NCBI RefSeq assembly: GCF_009193305.1
Contig: NZ_WBVS01000002.1
Location: forward strand, 186,001-250,000
Length of the DNA: 64,000 nucleotides
Source of the DNA: Bifidobacterium cebidarum
GTDB lineage: Bacteria; Actinomycetota; Actinomycetes; Actinomycetales; Bifidobacteriaceae
Reading direction: 5' to 3'
Below, in pieces: positions 45,014-55,157 of the stretch. The position numbers and the translations under genes were made by a program. The notes beneath the pieces are model-generated. The model was not told the DNA's origin and searched no databases. It saw only the letters and a program-made list of their open reading frames with translations. Within the stretch, counting starts at the first letter, position 1. Each line of letters starts with the position of its first letter.

Positions 45014-46930
45014 ATGGGTCAGGATCAATCATCCGTTTTTGATCTCGCAGCGGTTGCCGCAGCGTCCAATGGGGGGAATAATGACCCGCTGCTGCCTCCG
45101 GCACGATTCATCGGCGATCCGCAGAAGCCCAGCCGCATGCCCTACACCAAGTACGTGGCGTACGACAAGCAGGTCCCGTTTGATTACCCGGAGCGCACGT
45201 GGCCGGGTAAGCGACTGCAGCGCGCGCCGCGCTGGTGCTCGGTCGACCTTCGCGACGGTAACCAGGCCCTCGTGAACCCGATGGATTCCGAGCGCAAGCT
45301 GCGCTTCTGGAATCTTCTGGTCTCCATGGGATTCAAGGAGATCGAGGTGGGCTTCCCATCCGCTTCCGAAACCGACTTCGACTTCATCCGCATGCTCATC
45401 GAGCGTGAGCTGATTCCGGATGACGTGACCATCGTGGTGCTGACCCAGTGCCGCGAGCACCTGATTCGCCGCACCTACGAGGCCTTGAAGGGCGCCAAGC
45501 GTGCCATCGTGCACTTCTACAACTCTGTCTCCGTGCTGCAGCGCGAAGTGGTGTTCCGCAAGAACAAGGAAGAGATCAAGAAGCTCGCCACCGATGCCGC
45601 CGAACTGTGCAAGGACCTCGAATCCGAGGCCAAGGGCATCGACCTGTACTACGAGTACTCGCCGGAATCCTTCACCGGCACCGAGCCGGAGTACGCCGTC
45701 GAGGTGTGCAACGCCGTGATCGGCGTGATCAAGCCCACCCCCGAGCATCCGATGATTATCAACCTGCCGGCCACCGTGGAAATGACCACGCCGAACGTGT
45801 TCGCCGATGAAGTGGAATATGTCTCCACCCACCTCGACGATCGCGATGCCGTGGTGCTCTCCCTGCATCCGCACAACGACGAGGGCATGGGCGTGGCCGC
45901 CACCGAGCTGGCCGTGCTCGCCGGCGCCGACCGTGTGGAAGGCTGCCTGTTGGGCAACGGCGAACGCACGGGCAACGTCGACCTGGTGACGTTGGGCCTC
46001 AACATGCTCACCCAGGGCCTCGACCCGCAGCTCGACCTCTCCAACGTGCCGGAAATCCGCAAGACCGTCGAGTACTGCAACCAGATTAAGATTTCCGAAC
46101 GCCACCCGTATGCCGGCAACTTCGTGTTCACCGCCTTCTCCGGCTCCCACCAGGACGCCATCAAGAAGGGCCTCGAAGCCCGTCAGGTGGCCGCCGAGCG
46201 CGCCGGTGCCGATCTCGACAACTTCGTGTGGCTGGTCCCGTACCTGCCGATCGACCCGAAGGATATCGGCCGCACCTACGAGGCCATCATCCGCGTCAAC
46301 TCCCAGTCCGGCAAGGGCGGCATGGCCTACCTGTTGAAGACCAACCACAACCTCGACCTGCCGAAGCGCCTGCAGGTGGAGTTCGACAAGATCGTGCAGA
46401 AGTACGCGGACGACACCAAGAAGGAGGTCAAGGACGAGGATATCTGGCGTCTGTTCAAGGACGAGTATCTGCCGGTCGAGCAGTCCGGCATGACCGCCGC
46501 CGGCGTGGTGGTCGGCGACACCCACGACGCCTCCCTGGCTCCGTGGGGCCGCCTGAAGCTCCTCAAGGTGTCCATCAGCTCCGGCGAGGACGGTTCCGAC
46601 ACCGTGCTCAAGGCCCGTCTGCTCGACCGCGGCGTGAACGTGGGCGTGGATGAGCCGGTGGAGCGCGAGGTCTCCGGCATGGGCAACGGCCCGATCGCCG
46701 CCTTCCTCAACGCCATCTCCAACTTCGGCGTGGACGCCTCCATCATGGACTACGTGGAGCATACGATGTCCGTGGGCACCAACGCCATGGCAGCCTCCTA
46801 CGTGGAATGCCAGGTTGGCGAGGCCGACGACGCGCAGATCGTCTGGGGCGTGGGCATCGATTCGTCCATCACCACCAGCGCGCTGAAGGCCATCATCTCC
46901 GCCATCAACCGCTCCCGTCGCACTCGTTGA
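45014..46930 (+). CDS. leuA: 2-isopropylmalate synthase
   Basis: A 638-residue enzyme that condenses acetyl-CoA with 2-ketoisovalerate, the committed step to leucine. This is the long LeuA type. The barrel includes RAPRWCSVDLRDGNQALVNPMD (Arg and Asp metal ligand), VGFPSASETDFDFIR, VLSLHPHNDEGMGVAATEL (HxH metal ligands) and GCLLGNGERTGNVDLVTLGLNM. The C-terminal regulatory domain (SISSGEDGSDTVLKARLLDRGVNVGVDEP...) carries leucine feedback in this family. The ATG at 45014 is preceded by AAAGGAGG. ilvC1/ilvC2 lie elsewhere in the window and supply the precursor. Confidence 0.96.
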   Translation: MGQDQSSVFDLAAVAAASNGGNNDPLLPPARFIGDPQKPSRMPYTKYVAYDKQVPFDYPERTWPGKRLQRAPRWCSVDLRDGNQALVNPMDSERKLRFWNLLVSMGFKEIEVGFPSASETDFDFIRMLIERELIPDDVTIVVLTQCREHLIRRTYEALKGAKRAIVHFYNSVSVLQREVVFRKNKEEIKKLATDAAELCKDLESEAKGIDLYYEYSPESFTGTEPEYAVEVCNAVIGVIKPTPEHPMIINLPATVEMTTPNVFADEVEYVSTHLDDRDAVVLSLHPHNDEGMGVAATELAVLAGADRVEGCLLGNGERTGNVDLVTLGLNMLTQGLDPQLDLSNVPEIRKTVEYCNQIKISERHPYAGNFVFTAFSGSHQDAIKKGLEARQVAAERAGADLDNFVWLVPYLPIDPKDIGRTYEAIIRVNSQSGKGGMAYLLKTNHNLDLPKRLQVEFDKIVQKYADDTKKEVKDEDIWRLFKDEYLPVEQSGMTAAGVVVGDTHDASLAPWGRLKLLKVSISSGEDGSDTVLKARLLDRGVNVGVDEPVEREVSGMGNGPIAAFLNAISNFGVDASIMDYVEHTMSVGTNAMAASYVECQVGEADDAQIVWGVGIDSSITTSALKAIISAINRSRRTR

Positions 46931-46981
46931 GCAGGCGCTGAGCGCTCGCTCAGCAAGCAAAGCAGCATAGCGCATAACAAT

Positions 46982-47014
46982 TGAGGCTCCCTTCCAACGA
47001 GGGGAGCCTCAATT
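46982..47014. terminator. Hairpin between the convergent leuA and PBP genes
   Basis: TTGAGGCTCCC and GGGGAGCCTCAA pair across CTTCCAACGA, followed by TTCG. It serves either strand. Confidence 0.75.
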
Positions 47015-47029
47015 CGTTTGCTTAGCTAT

Positions 47030-49513
47030 CTACTGCTGTGATGATTGCGCGGAGCTGCCGCCGTTGCCATTCCCAGCGTTATCGCCACTGGAAGAAGTGT
47101 CTCCAGCATTGCCGGGGTCGGCACTGCCGCCTGACCCATTCTGTTCATTCGAGCCATTGCCGCCGGAATCTCCAGAGTTGCCGCCGCCGCTCGTATTGCC
47201 TGGATAGTTCGGGCACTGAGTGGAATAACTCGGGTTGGCGAGGCACTGCTGGGCGAACTTCTGTGCTTCGGTTTGATTGCTGTCGGTCTTGCCGGAATCG
47301 TTATTATTCGAAGCATTATCCGAGTTGGATTGATTATCCGTCGAGGACTTGGACGACGAACCGGAACCCAAGCCCCAGGTACCGTCCGGGCCGCCGATCT
47401 TCCCGGTATCTTTCGCCGTGGTGAATTGCTCGGCCGTCGTGCCCTTCAATGCCTGGGACATGTATTCGGTAAACAAGTGCGAAGGATAACCGGTGGAAGT
47501 AACGCCGTAGCCGCCGAACGCAGGCACCACCTGTGGATTGCCGTCGGCATCCGGGTTCCAGATAGCCCACACGTTGAGCAGACTTGGCGTATAGCCCACG
47601 AAGGAGGCTGCCAGCTCATCGTTGGCGGTGCCGGATTTGCCGGCCACCTGACGGCCTCCGAGAGCGGCGGACACGCCTGCCGCCGTACCGGTGGTGGTGG
47701 TGCCCTGCATGGCCTTCTGCACGAGGGCACAGTCGTTGGCGTCAAATACCTGTTTGTTCTCGCTGGGGGCTTTGTACAGGTTCTTGCCATTGGAATCAAG
47801 AACCTGAGACACCATGTGCAGCGTGTTCTTCACGCCGTTGTTCGCGATGGTCGAGTGACCCTGCGCCAAGTCCCATACGGTGAGCGCGTTGATACCGAGC
47901 ACGTTGTATGGCGAGGTCTCGTCGATGTCGCCGGTGATGCCGGCCTCGTGCGCGATCTTGGCCGTGCGCTGCGGCGTCAGGTGTTCGTTGACGTTCATGA
48001 ACACCGTATTCACCGAATTGGCGGTGGCCTGGTAGAGGTTGATCGTGCCCCAATTGACGTTCAGTGCGTTGTTCACTTCCGCGCTGATGCCGGAGAAGTG
48101 CTGGTGCGAGTTGCCGTTGAACTTCGTGTCGAAGCTCACGCCCTCCTGTGCCGCGCCGAGCAATGCGAACGGTTTCATGGTCGAGCCGGGTTCGAATACG
48201 GCCTGATTCGCGTTGTTCAGTGGTTTGGTGAGGTAATCGGAGCCGGCGTAAATCGAGACCACGGCACCGGTTTTCTGCTCCACCGCTATGCCGCCCACCT
48301 GCAGGGTGTCCGGCATGCCGTCAACGCGTGTATCGCCCACGGTCTGCATTACGTCTTGCTTGGCCTTGTCGATGGTGGTGACGATTTTGTAGCCGCCGGT
48401 ATCCAGATCTTCCTTGGTGAACGCCTTGGAATTCACCAGCTCCTGCCTCACCATGGTGAGCAGATAGCCGTTCGGGCCCTGATACTCATTCTGCTGGGCC
48501 ACCGCAGCGGTTTGGGGGAAGGACGCCTCCTGATGCTCTTTGGCGGTGATGTAGCCGTCTTCCTGCATGATGTTCAGCACGCGCTTGAAGCGCTGCTGGG
48601 CGATCTTCGGATTGTCCGCCGGGTCCCATGTGGAAGGTGCGGGGATGATGCCGGCGATCATCGCGGCCTCGGAAAGCGTCAGATCCTTGGCGTCCTTATT
48701 GAAATATGCCTTGGCGGCGGCTTGAATGCCGTAGGAATTGCGGCCCAGATAAATCGTATTCATGTAATTGCACAGCACTTCCTCCTTGGATTCGGTCTGT
48801 GCGATTTTCAGGGCCAGAATCGCCTCGCGCGCCTTGCCGGAGTACGTGGTGGTTTCGCCCAGATAATAGCGCTCGGCGTATTGCTGGGTAATGGTGGAGC
48901 CACCTTGGCGTGTGCCGGTGGTCACATTGTTGAGGAATGCGCGTGCGATGCCCTTGAGGTCGATGCCTTTATCCGTATAGAACGTGCGGTTTTCGGATGC
49001 CACGATTGCATTGCCCACATAGTCCGGCAGATCGGTGCAGGAGATGATTTCGCGGTTCTGCTCGGCGTATGAGCCGATGGCCGTGGTGCCGTCCGAATAG
49101 TAGACGGTGGTTTTCTCGGCTAGTGCGAACTTTTCCGGCTGTGGCACTTCGGTGGTGGAATACAGGTATGCGAATACGCCGATGCCGGCGAGGGTCCCCA
49201 GGACGAACAATCCTAAGAAGATGCGCAGGATCCACTTGAGTACGCGGTGCCTGCCGTTGCCGCCGTTCTTTTTGTGATTGCGGCGGTGGCTGGTGCTGTG
49301 GGTGCCATGTGCGTTGCGGCTGGCGTTGCGTGCGTCACGACGGGTGCCGGTGCGACTGCTGGCGCGACCGCCGCTGCGGCGGCCTGATGCCGTTGCCGCC
49401 GATGAGTATACGCCTTCCTGAGCGGCTTGTCCGGTCTTACTTTGCGCGGTGCGCGGCTTGCGAATAGCTGGGCCATTGCTGTCGGCGCGTGCGCGACGTT
49501 GATATGAAGCCAT
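47030..49513 (-). CDS. Bifunctional penicillin-binding protein (transglycosylase/transpeptidase)
   Basis: An 827-residue class A PBP that polymerises and cross-links peptidoglycan on the outer face of the membrane. A basic cytoplasmic N-terminus (~90 residues, Arg/Ser-rich) precedes a membrane helix (ILRIFLGLFVLGTLAGIGVFAYLY). The GT51 domain has ASENRTFYTDKGIDLKGIARAFLNN and RQGGSTITQQYAERYYLG. The transpeptidase has PGSTMKPF (SxxK), SVNTVFMN (SxN) and KSGTAND (KSG). The last ~120 residues are Ser/Asn/Gly-rich, acidic low complexity. The start at 49513 was preferred over 49531; neither has a strong ribosome-binding site. Confidence 0.94.
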   Translation of the reverse strand: MASYQRRARADSNGPAIRKPRTAQSKTGQAAQEGVYSSAATASGRRSGGRASSRTGTRRDARNASRNAHGTHSTSHRRNHKKNGGNGRHRVLKWILRIFLGLFVLGTLAGIGVFAYLYSTTEVPQPEKFALAEKTTVYYSDGTTAIGSYAEQNREIISCTDLPDYVGNAIVASENRTFYTDKGIDLKGIARAFLNNVTTGTRQGGSTITQQYAERYYLGETTTYSGKAREAILALKIAQTESKEEVLCNYMNTIYLGRNSYGIQAAAKAYFNKDAKDLTLSEAAMIAGIIPAPSTWDPADNPKIAQQRFKRVLNIMQEDGYITAKEHQEASFPQTAAVAQQNEYQGPNGYLLTMVRQELVNSKAFTKEDLDTGGYKIVTTIDKAKQDVMQTVGDTRVDGMPDTLQVGGIAVEQKTGAVVSIYAGSDYLTKPLNNANQAVFEPGSTMKPFALLGAAQEGVSFDTKFNGNSHQHFSGISAEVNNALNVNWGTINLYQATANSVNTVFMNVNEHLTPQRTAKIAHEAGITGDIDETSPYNVLGINALTVWDLAQGHSTIANNGVKNTLHMVSQVLDSNGKNLYKAPSENKQVFDANDCALVQKAMQGTTTTGTAAGVSAALGGRQVAGKSGTANDELAASFVGYTPSLLNVWAIWNPDADGNPQVVPAFGGYGVTSTGYPSHLFTEYMSQALKGTTAEQFTTAKDTGKIGGPDGTWGLGSGSSSKSSTDNQSNSDNASNNNDSGKTDSNQTEAQKFAQQCLANPSYSTQCPNYPGNTSGGGNSGDSGGNGSNEQNGSGGSADPGNAGDTSSSGDNAGNGNGGSSAQSSQQ

Positions 49514-49701
49514 GCATGCCACCGTAACCACGGGGGTTGAACATCAGGCTCGGTTTGGCTTGATTTCAGTGTTAGGAGCAGAGTATTTACGCCGAATCCT
49601 TACAAATATGGTGCGCTATGGGCGGACTCTGGACGGCTGCTGAATACTTGCTGGGGCAGTGCGACTTGCGCTGGTCCACCCATGTCCTTACACTGTACAA
49701 A

Positions 49702-49790
49702 GCCTCCACGCGGCGCTATGTCACCCAACTCCCCCAGGGCAGGAATGCAGCAAGGGTAAGTGGCCTCTTGCGGGTGCGTGGGGGTTTTCT
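49702..49790 (+). ncRNA. ffs: Signal recognition particle RNA (small bacterial type)
   Basis: CCTCCACGC (from 49703) pairs with GCGTGGGGG (to 49784). The conserved tip CCCCCAGGGC-AGGAATGCAGCAAGGG carries the GGAA-type tetraloop region and the symmetric GCAG/asymmetric loop bound by Ffh. GGGTAAGTGG and CTTGCGGGTGCG match actinobacterial SRP RNAs. A T-rich stretch (TTTTCTGTTTTG) follows as terminator. The ends are approximate. The preceding 49514-49701 shows no gene; the RNA's promoter probably lies there. Confidence 0.85.
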
Positions 49791-49875
49791 GTTTTGATTG
49801 TTGTTCGCGTTTGTGCGGATTTGGCCCCGAGCGCGAAGTCTTGCGTCATACTGTCCGGGGCGCGGCCGTAGAGTC

Positions 49876-51024
49876 ATGGGTATGAATGACGCACAGCATC
49901 CTGTAATCCGCGATCCACACGCGCCTGCAAACATGGTAGGTTCCATGGATTTTGCAACTCAACGCGCGGTCCATGATCCTTTGGCGGCTTTAGGCTCAGT
50001 GCCCGGCGAAAAGCGTGCGACCGAGCCTGCCGTCGATTTCGACCGCGGTCTCAGCCATGATCTTGACCGCGGTCTGGCCCGCCTCGACCCGCTGACTGTG
50101 CGTCCTCGCATCTCCAGCCGTGTGCTGTGCGCGGTGTTCGGCCTGCTGATGATTGCCGCCGCATTCGGCGTCTGGTGGCTGTGCGTACACACCGAAAACG
50201 GCCAGTCGTACGACGAAATCGTCTGGAAGCAGTTGCCGGACAATCTACCGGGCTGGATCGCCGGCATAATGAATATGGTGGCCCAGTCATGGCTGGTCAT
50301 TGCCGTGAGCTGCGCGCTGGGCGCCATCGGGGTGGCTACGGCCGTGATCCGCCGCCGTTGGTGGCTGGTGGGCCAGATCGCGGTGCTCGCCGCATTGTGC
50401 TGGGCCTCGACCTTGCTCAAAGGCGTGCTGCCGCGTCCGTTCATCATCCAAACCGACTCGCCGGTGGTCAACTCCGCACCTTCCGGTCATACTGTGCTGG
50501 CCACCGCTGCCGCCGTAGTGCTGCTGATTGCCGTGCCGCGCGCGGCACGTGCGCTCGCAGCCGTAGTGGGCGGCACCTGGGCGGTGTTGGTCGGCGTATC
50601 CGTGATGGTGGGGCAGTGGCATCGCACATCTGATGTGCTGATGTCAATTCTGCTGGTTGTCGGTCTGACGCTGATTATGCTGGCCTTCACACGCACCTCC
50701 GGCATGGATGATCCCGGTCGTCGTGTTTCTTCGGTAAGCGTGCAGATTGTCGGCAGTGTGCTGATCACCGGCGGCCTGCTGCTGATGCTCTACAGCGCAT
50801 ACGTGATCTGGCAGGTGCTGCCGGGGCTGAACATCATCGCCAGCTGGGCTGTGCAGGGCTCGATCGTCAGCTCGGTGGTGGGCATTATCGGTGTCACCGC
50901 GCTCGCGTTCGGCCTGCTGCTGGCATTGCGGCACATCACTGCAGCGCCACTGAGCCGCCTGGGATTGATCGGTGCGCCGCCTGCGCCGCCGGCGCAAGGT
51001 GCAGCGCCGCGTGGCGCGCGGTAA
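49876..51024 (+). CDS. PAP2-family membrane phosphatase
   Basis: A 382-residue protein, with about six to eight hydrophobic segments after a ~75-residue hydrophilic N-terminus. The PAP2 motifs are present: KGVLPRPF (first), SAPSGHTVLATAAAVVLL (second, PSGH) and GQWHRTSDVLMSILLV (third, His and Asp). Relatives remove phosphate from lipid carriers such as undecaprenyl pyrophosphate or phosphatidic acid. Two or three extra hydrophobic segments extend the C-terminus (VQIVGSVLITGGLLLMLYSAY, SSVVGIIGVTALAFGLLLAL). Start 49876 or 49882 (MGMNDAQ); no strong ribosome-binding site. Confidence 0.87.
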   Translation: MGMNDAQHPVIRDPHAPANMVGSMDFATQRAVHDPLAALGSVPGEKRATEPAVDFDRGLSHDLDRGLARLDPLTVRPRISSRVLCAVFGLLMIAAAFGVWWLCVHTENGQSYDEIVWKQLPDNLPGWIAGIMNMVAQSWLVIAVSCALGAIGVATAVIRRRWWLVGQIAVLAALCWASTLLKGVLPRPFIIQTDSPVVNSAPSGHTVLATAAAVVLLIAVPRAARALAAVVGGTWAVLVGVSVMVGQWHRTSDVLMSILLVVGLTLIMLAFTRTSGMDDPGRRVSSVSVQIVGSVLITGGLLLMLYSAYVIWQVLPGLNIIASWAVQGSIVSSVVGIIGVTALAFGLLLALRHITAAPLSRLGLIGAPPAPPAQGAAPRGAR

Positions 51025-51188
51025 GCTGCGTCACGTGCGTCACGCATGCTGCGGAACGCGGAGTTTGACCGGCTTTTCATCCACTGTTCAGCCGCCAACC
51101 GGCCGCCAATTTGGCAGTTGCACACCATTCATGAGTATTATGACGCCAGAAACACCGTGAGTTTCGAGGAAATAATAAGGAGTAGGGC

Positions 51189-54188
51189 ATGGCTACCAAG
51201 CTCGTGATCGTGGAGTCCCCGACAAAGGCCCACAAGATCGGTGACTACCTCGGCAAGGGGTACACCGTCATGGCATCGGTGGGCCATATTCGTGACCTTG
51301 CACAGCCGAGCCAGGTTCCCGCGGCGGACAAGGCCAAGTTCGGCAAGTTCGGCGTGGACGTGAACGACGGCTTCAAGCCCTACTACATCGTCGATGGCGA
51401 TAAGAAGCGCACGGTGAGCGAGCTGAAGTCGGCTTTGAAGAACGCCGACGAACTCTACCTCGCCACTGATGAGGATCGCGAAGGCGAGGCCATCGCATGG
51501 CATTTGGTGCAGACCCTGAAGCCCAAGGTGCCGGTCAAGCGCATGGTGTTCCACGAGATCACGAAGAACGCCATCAACGATTCGCTGACCAAAACCCGTG
51601 ATGTGGACGGGCACATGGTGGATGCGCAGGAGACGCGTCGCATCCTCGACCGCCTCTACGGTTACGAGCTCTCCCCGGTGCTGTGGCGCAAGGTGGGCCC
51701 GGGCCTTTCCGCAGGCCGCGTGCAGTCGGTGGCCACGCGTCTGATTGTGGAGCGTGAGCGTGAGCGCATGGCGTTCAAGCGTGCGCCGTACTGGGATATC
51801 GTGGCCACGCTTGCAGCGCCTGATGCGCAGGGCGAGGCCGCGGAATTCTGCGCTCGCATGATCTCGCTTGGCGGCAAGCGGCTTGCCGGTTCCAAGGATT
51901 TCGGTGCTGATGGCCAGCTGACTCCTGATGGTTTCAAGGCCAATGTTCGACAGCTGGATGAGGCCTCGGCGGGGGCTGTGGCTCAGGTTTTGCGCACTGC
52001 CGACTTCACGGTGATGTCGATGGAGACCAAGCCGTATCGCCGCCGCCCGCAGCCGCCGTTCACCACCTCCACGCTGCAGCAGACCGCCGGCAATCGCCTC
52101 GGTATGGGCGCCCGTGCGGTGATGCGCGCGGCCCAGAGCCTATATGAAAACGGCTACATCACCTATATGCGAACCGATTCGGTGACCCTGTCTCAGGAAG
52201 CCATCGCAGCCGCTCGCAATGCGGTGAGCTACCACTTTGGCGAAGCTTTCCTCTCGCCTGAGCCTAAGCAGTATGCCACCAAGACCGCAGGTGCACAGGA
52301 GGCTCACGAATGCATTCGCCCGGCTGGCTCCCGCTTCCATGACCCGGACGAACTGGCATCCAAGCTGCCGGTCGATCAGCTGCGACTCTACACGTTGATC
52401 TGGCAGCGCACGCTTGCCTGCCAGATGGCCGATGCCACCGGTTCCACCGCAACCGTGCGCCTGTCCGCTTCGGCTGGCGCCGAGGAAGGCGAGGCGGTAT
52501 TCCAGGCATCCGGCACGGTGATTGAATTCCCGGGCTTCATGAAGGCGACGGGCGAGGGCCGCAAGAAGGCCGCTGCTGGCGCTGGTGCCTCGGCTGAGTC
52601 TGCAGCCAAAGCCAAGGGCGACGCCTCCGAATCGAATACTTCCCTGCCACCGATGACCGTGGGCCAGCAAGTCGAGGCCACCAGCGTCGAGCCGGATGGC
52701 CACGAAACCCAGCCGCCGGCCCGATACACCGAGGCCACGCTGGTCAAGACCTTGGAAGCCAAGGAAATCGGCCGCCCGTCCACGTACGCCAGCATCATTT
52801 CCACGATTATGGACCGTGGCTATGTGTACGAGCGTGGTCGTGCGTTGATTCCAAGCTGGTTGGCGTTCTCCGTGGTCAAGCTTCTGGAGCAGAACTTCCC
52901 GAAGCTGGTGGATTACCAGTTCACCGCCGAAATGGAAAACGGATTGGATCGCATCGCCCATGGCGAGGAAACCGGTCGCGATTGGCTGACCCGCTTCTAC
53001 TTCGGTTCAGGCGAGGGCGCTGCGCGTAACGCCGACGAAGCCCATGAGGGCCTGCAGCAGCAGGTGGCGCAGCTCGGCGAAATCGATGCGCGAGCCATCA
53101 ACACCATCGATATCGGTGATGGCATGCATGTGCGCGTCGGCCGCTACGGCCCGTACCTGGAAGATATGGAGCACGTGGATGCTGAAGGCAATCCGAAGCG
53201 TGCCTCCTTGCCGGATACCATCGCCCCGGATGAGCTGACCGTAGCTGTGGCCCATGATCTGATCGACAATCACTCCGGCGGCCCGCGTGAGCTCGGCACT
53301 GACCCGGCTACCGGCGGTACGGTGGAAGTGCGCAACGGCCGATTCGGTCCGTACGTGGCGTTGGTGCTGCCCGCTCCGGAAGGAGCCAAGGAGGCGCCGC
53401 GCCCGAAGATGGCATCGCTGTTCAAGACGATGAGCCCGGAATCGCTGTCTTTGGAAGATGCGCTGCGTTTGCTGAGCCTGCCGCGTGAAGTCGGCAAATA
53501 TGAGGAGACCAATGCCGAAACCGGCGAAGTCTCCGAATACACGGTCGCCGCCAATAACGGTCGTTACGGCCCATACCTGACCCGAACCGGTGCGGACGGC
53601 AAGTCCGAGACGCGTTCCCTGGCTTCCGAAGACGAGATCTTCACTGTGGACTTGGCCAAGGCCAAGGAGCTGTTCTCCCAGCCGAAATACGGCCGTGGAC
53701 GCGGGCGTGGCGCTGCCAAACCGCCGTTGCGCGAGCTCGGTGCTGATCCGGCAACCGGCAAAAACGTGACCATCAAGGATGGCCGTTTCGGCGCGTACAT
53801 CACTGATGGCGAGACGAACCGCACGGTGCCTCGTCAATACACGCCGGAGACCATTACCCCGGATGATGCGTTCCGTCTGTTGGCGGAAAAGCGCGCCGCC
53901 GGTCCATCCACGCGTGGTCGTGGACGTGGCGGTCGTGGCGCTGCGGGCAAGGGCAAGAGCACGAAGGGCTCCGCCAAGACCGCGCCCAAGGTGAGCGCGG
54001 TTGAAGCCAAACGGGCCGAACGCCGTGCCGAGGTGAAGAAACTGGCCGCAAAAGGCTGGGCCAATACGCGTATCGCGGAGAAGCTCGGTTCCACCGCCGC
54101 CACCGTGAAGGCCGACATCGATTGGCTCACCGCCAACGAGGGCTTCACCCGCCCGCCGGTCGTGGCCGCCAAGCCGAAGAAGAAATAG
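51189..54188 (+). CDS. topA: DNA topoisomerase I
   Basis: A 999-residue type IA enzyme relaxing negative supercoils. The Toprim domain opens the protein (KLVIVESPTKAHKIGDYLGKGYTVMASVGHIRDL ... DEDREGEAIAWHL). The catalytic Tyr is in NGYITYMRTDSVTLS near residue 325. The GRPSTYASIISTI block and the gate domains follow. The C-terminus has no Cys4 zinc fingers but several repeats of the actinobacterial type (RNGRFGPYVALV, NNGRYGPYLTR, KDGRFGAYITDG) and a Lys/Arg-rich tail (RGRGRGGRGAAGKGKSTKG...). The last ~60 residues resemble a small helix-turn-helix (WANTRIAEKLGSTAATVKADIDWL). AAGGAG lies before the ATG. Confidence 0.97.
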   Translation: MATKLVIVESPTKAHKIGDYLGKGYTVMASVGHIRDLAQPSQVPAADKAKFGKFGVDVNDGFKPYYIVDGDKKRTVSELKSALKNADELYLATDEDREGEAIAWHLVQTLKPKVPVKRMVFHEITKNAINDSLTKTRDVDGHMVDAQETRRILDRLYGYELSPVLWRKVGPGLSAGRVQSVATRLIVERERERMAFKRAPYWDIVATLAAPDAQGEAAEFCARMISLGGKRLAGSKDFGADGQLTPDGFKANVRQLDEASAGAVAQVLRTADFTVMSMETKPYRRRPQPPFTTSTLQQTAGNRLGMGARAVMRAAQSLYENGYITYMRTDSVTLSQEAIAAARNAVSYHFGEAFLSPEPKQYATKTAGAQEAHECIRPAGSRFHDPDELASKLPVDQLRLYTLIWQRTLACQMADATGSTATVRLSASAGAEEGEAVFQASGTVIEFPGFMKATGEGRKKAAAGAGASAESAAKAKGDASESNTSLPPMTVGQQVEATSVEPDGHETQPPARYTEATLVKTLEAKEIGRPSTYASIISTIMDRGYVYERGRALIPSWLAFSVVKLLEQNFPKLVDYQFTAEMENGLDRIAHGEETGRDWLTRFYFGSGEGAARNADEAHEGLQQQVAQLGEIDARAINTIDIGDGMHVRVGRYGPYLEDMEHVDAEGNPKRASLPDTIAPDELTVAVAHDLIDNHSGGPRELGTDPATGGTVEVRNGRFGPYVALVLPAPEGAKEAPRPKMASLFKTMSPESLSLEDALRLLSLPREVGKYEETNAETGEVSEYTVAANNGRYGPYLTRTGADGKSETRSLASEDEIFTVDLAKAKELFSQPKYGRGRGRGAAKPPLRELGADPATGKNVTIKDGRFGAYITDGETNRTVPRQYTPETITPDDAFRLLAEKRAAGPSTRGRGRGGRGAAGKGKSTKGSAKTAPKVSAVEAKRAERRAEVKKLAAKGWANTRIAEKLGSTAATVKADIDWLTANEGFTRPPVVAAKPKKK

Positions 54189-54233
54189 CCGATGCGTTCC
54201 TTGGCGGATATACCTGTTGTGAGATGTTTTGCC

Positions 54234-54432
54234 TGATATCTCGCTTACAAGGGGTACATTCCGGCTGTTGTAGATATCTATCTGCTTTACGAGGGGTACA
54301 TGATACTCGTTTCTGCGGCTATCGACGTTGGAATTGCAGCATGTGTATTCGCGTTATATCAAAGTCAGTACCCCTTGCAAAGCAGATAGATAATTTGAAT
54401 GCATGATATGTACCCCTTGCACGCGAGATAGC
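54234..54432. repeat. Family-A element, copy 2
   Basis: Four motifs: 54236-54259 and 54277-54299 forward, 54368-54390 and 54408-54431 reverse. Motif starts are 41, 91 and 40 bp apart. Inner motifs read TCTATCTGCTTTACGAGGGG and GCAAAGCAGATAGA; outer motifs carry the variant TATCTCGCTTACAAGGGGTA. It fills almost the whole gap between topA and tmk. Confidence 0.82.
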
Positions 54433-54487
54433 TGAAAGACGGAGCGCATTGTGCGGCAATTCGGTAGTTGCCGCTAAGGTCGGAGGC

Positions 54488-55111
54488 ATGACCGGTCTGT
54501 TTATTTCGTTTGAAGGCGTTGACGGCGTGGGCAAAACCACGCAGGCTGAGCGCTTGCGTGCATACCTGGAGGCTCATGACCGCACGGTTGTGGTGACTCG
54601 AGAGCCAGGCGGCACTGCGCTTGGCCGGGCGATTCGCCAGATGCTGCTGCACGGCGTTGACGGTGGTGCGGCCGATATTGCTCCTCGTGCCGAAGCGTTG
54701 CTGTTCGCCGCCGACCGTGCGCAGCACGTAGCCGAAACGATTCGCCCGGCACTGGAACGCGGCGAAGTGGTGATTACAGACCGTTACCTCGACTCCTCGC
54801 TGGCTTATCAAGCCGGTGGCCGTGAACTTACACCGCAGGAAATCAGAAACTTAAGCATGTGGGCCACGAACGATCTGCTGCCCGCGCGCACCTATTTGCT
54901 GGATATGGATCCGGCGCTTTCTCACAATCGTCTCCAGCATGCGGAAGACCGCATGGAGTCGGCAGGCGATGACTTCCAATCCCGCACACGTCAGGCATTC
55001 CTTGACTTGGCCGCCGCCGAGCCCAAGCGCTTCCGCGTGATCGACGCCAACCGATCCATCGAGCAGGTGTGGTCCGCCATCGAAACGGATATCGCCACAT
55101 TGCTACAGTAA
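54488..55111 (+). CDS. tmk: Thymidylate kinase
   Basis: A 207-residue nucleoside-monophosphate kinase making dTDP from dTMP. The P-loop is [16 protein letters not shown], followed by the DR(E/P) loop [19 protein letters not shown] and the lid region [21 protein letters not shown]. The C-terminus is [21 protein letters not shown]. The ATG at 54488 is preceded by GGAGG; an upstream in-frame start (54449) lacks this. It is followed by holB after 46 bp, the usual pairing. The family-A repeat lies just before it. Confidence 0.95.
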   Translation: MTGLFISFEGVDGVGKTTQAERLRAYLEAHDRTVVVTREPGGTALGRAIRQMLLHGVDGGAADIAPRAEALLFAADRAQHVAETIRPALERGEVVITDRYLDSSLAYQAGGRELTPQEIRNLSMWATNDLLPARTYLLDMDPALSHNRLQHAEDRMESAGDDFQSRTRQAFLDLAAAEPKRFRVIDANRSIEQVWSAIETDIATLLQ

Positions 55112-55157
55112 TTGGTGTAGTGGAAACAGCGCTGGCAACGGGGACGGGGGAGATGCG

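Noticed and set aside
49801..49875. Upstream extension of the PAP2 gene
   Set aside because: The extension starts right after the SRP RNA terminator and has no ribosome-binding site; ATG 49876 is preferred.
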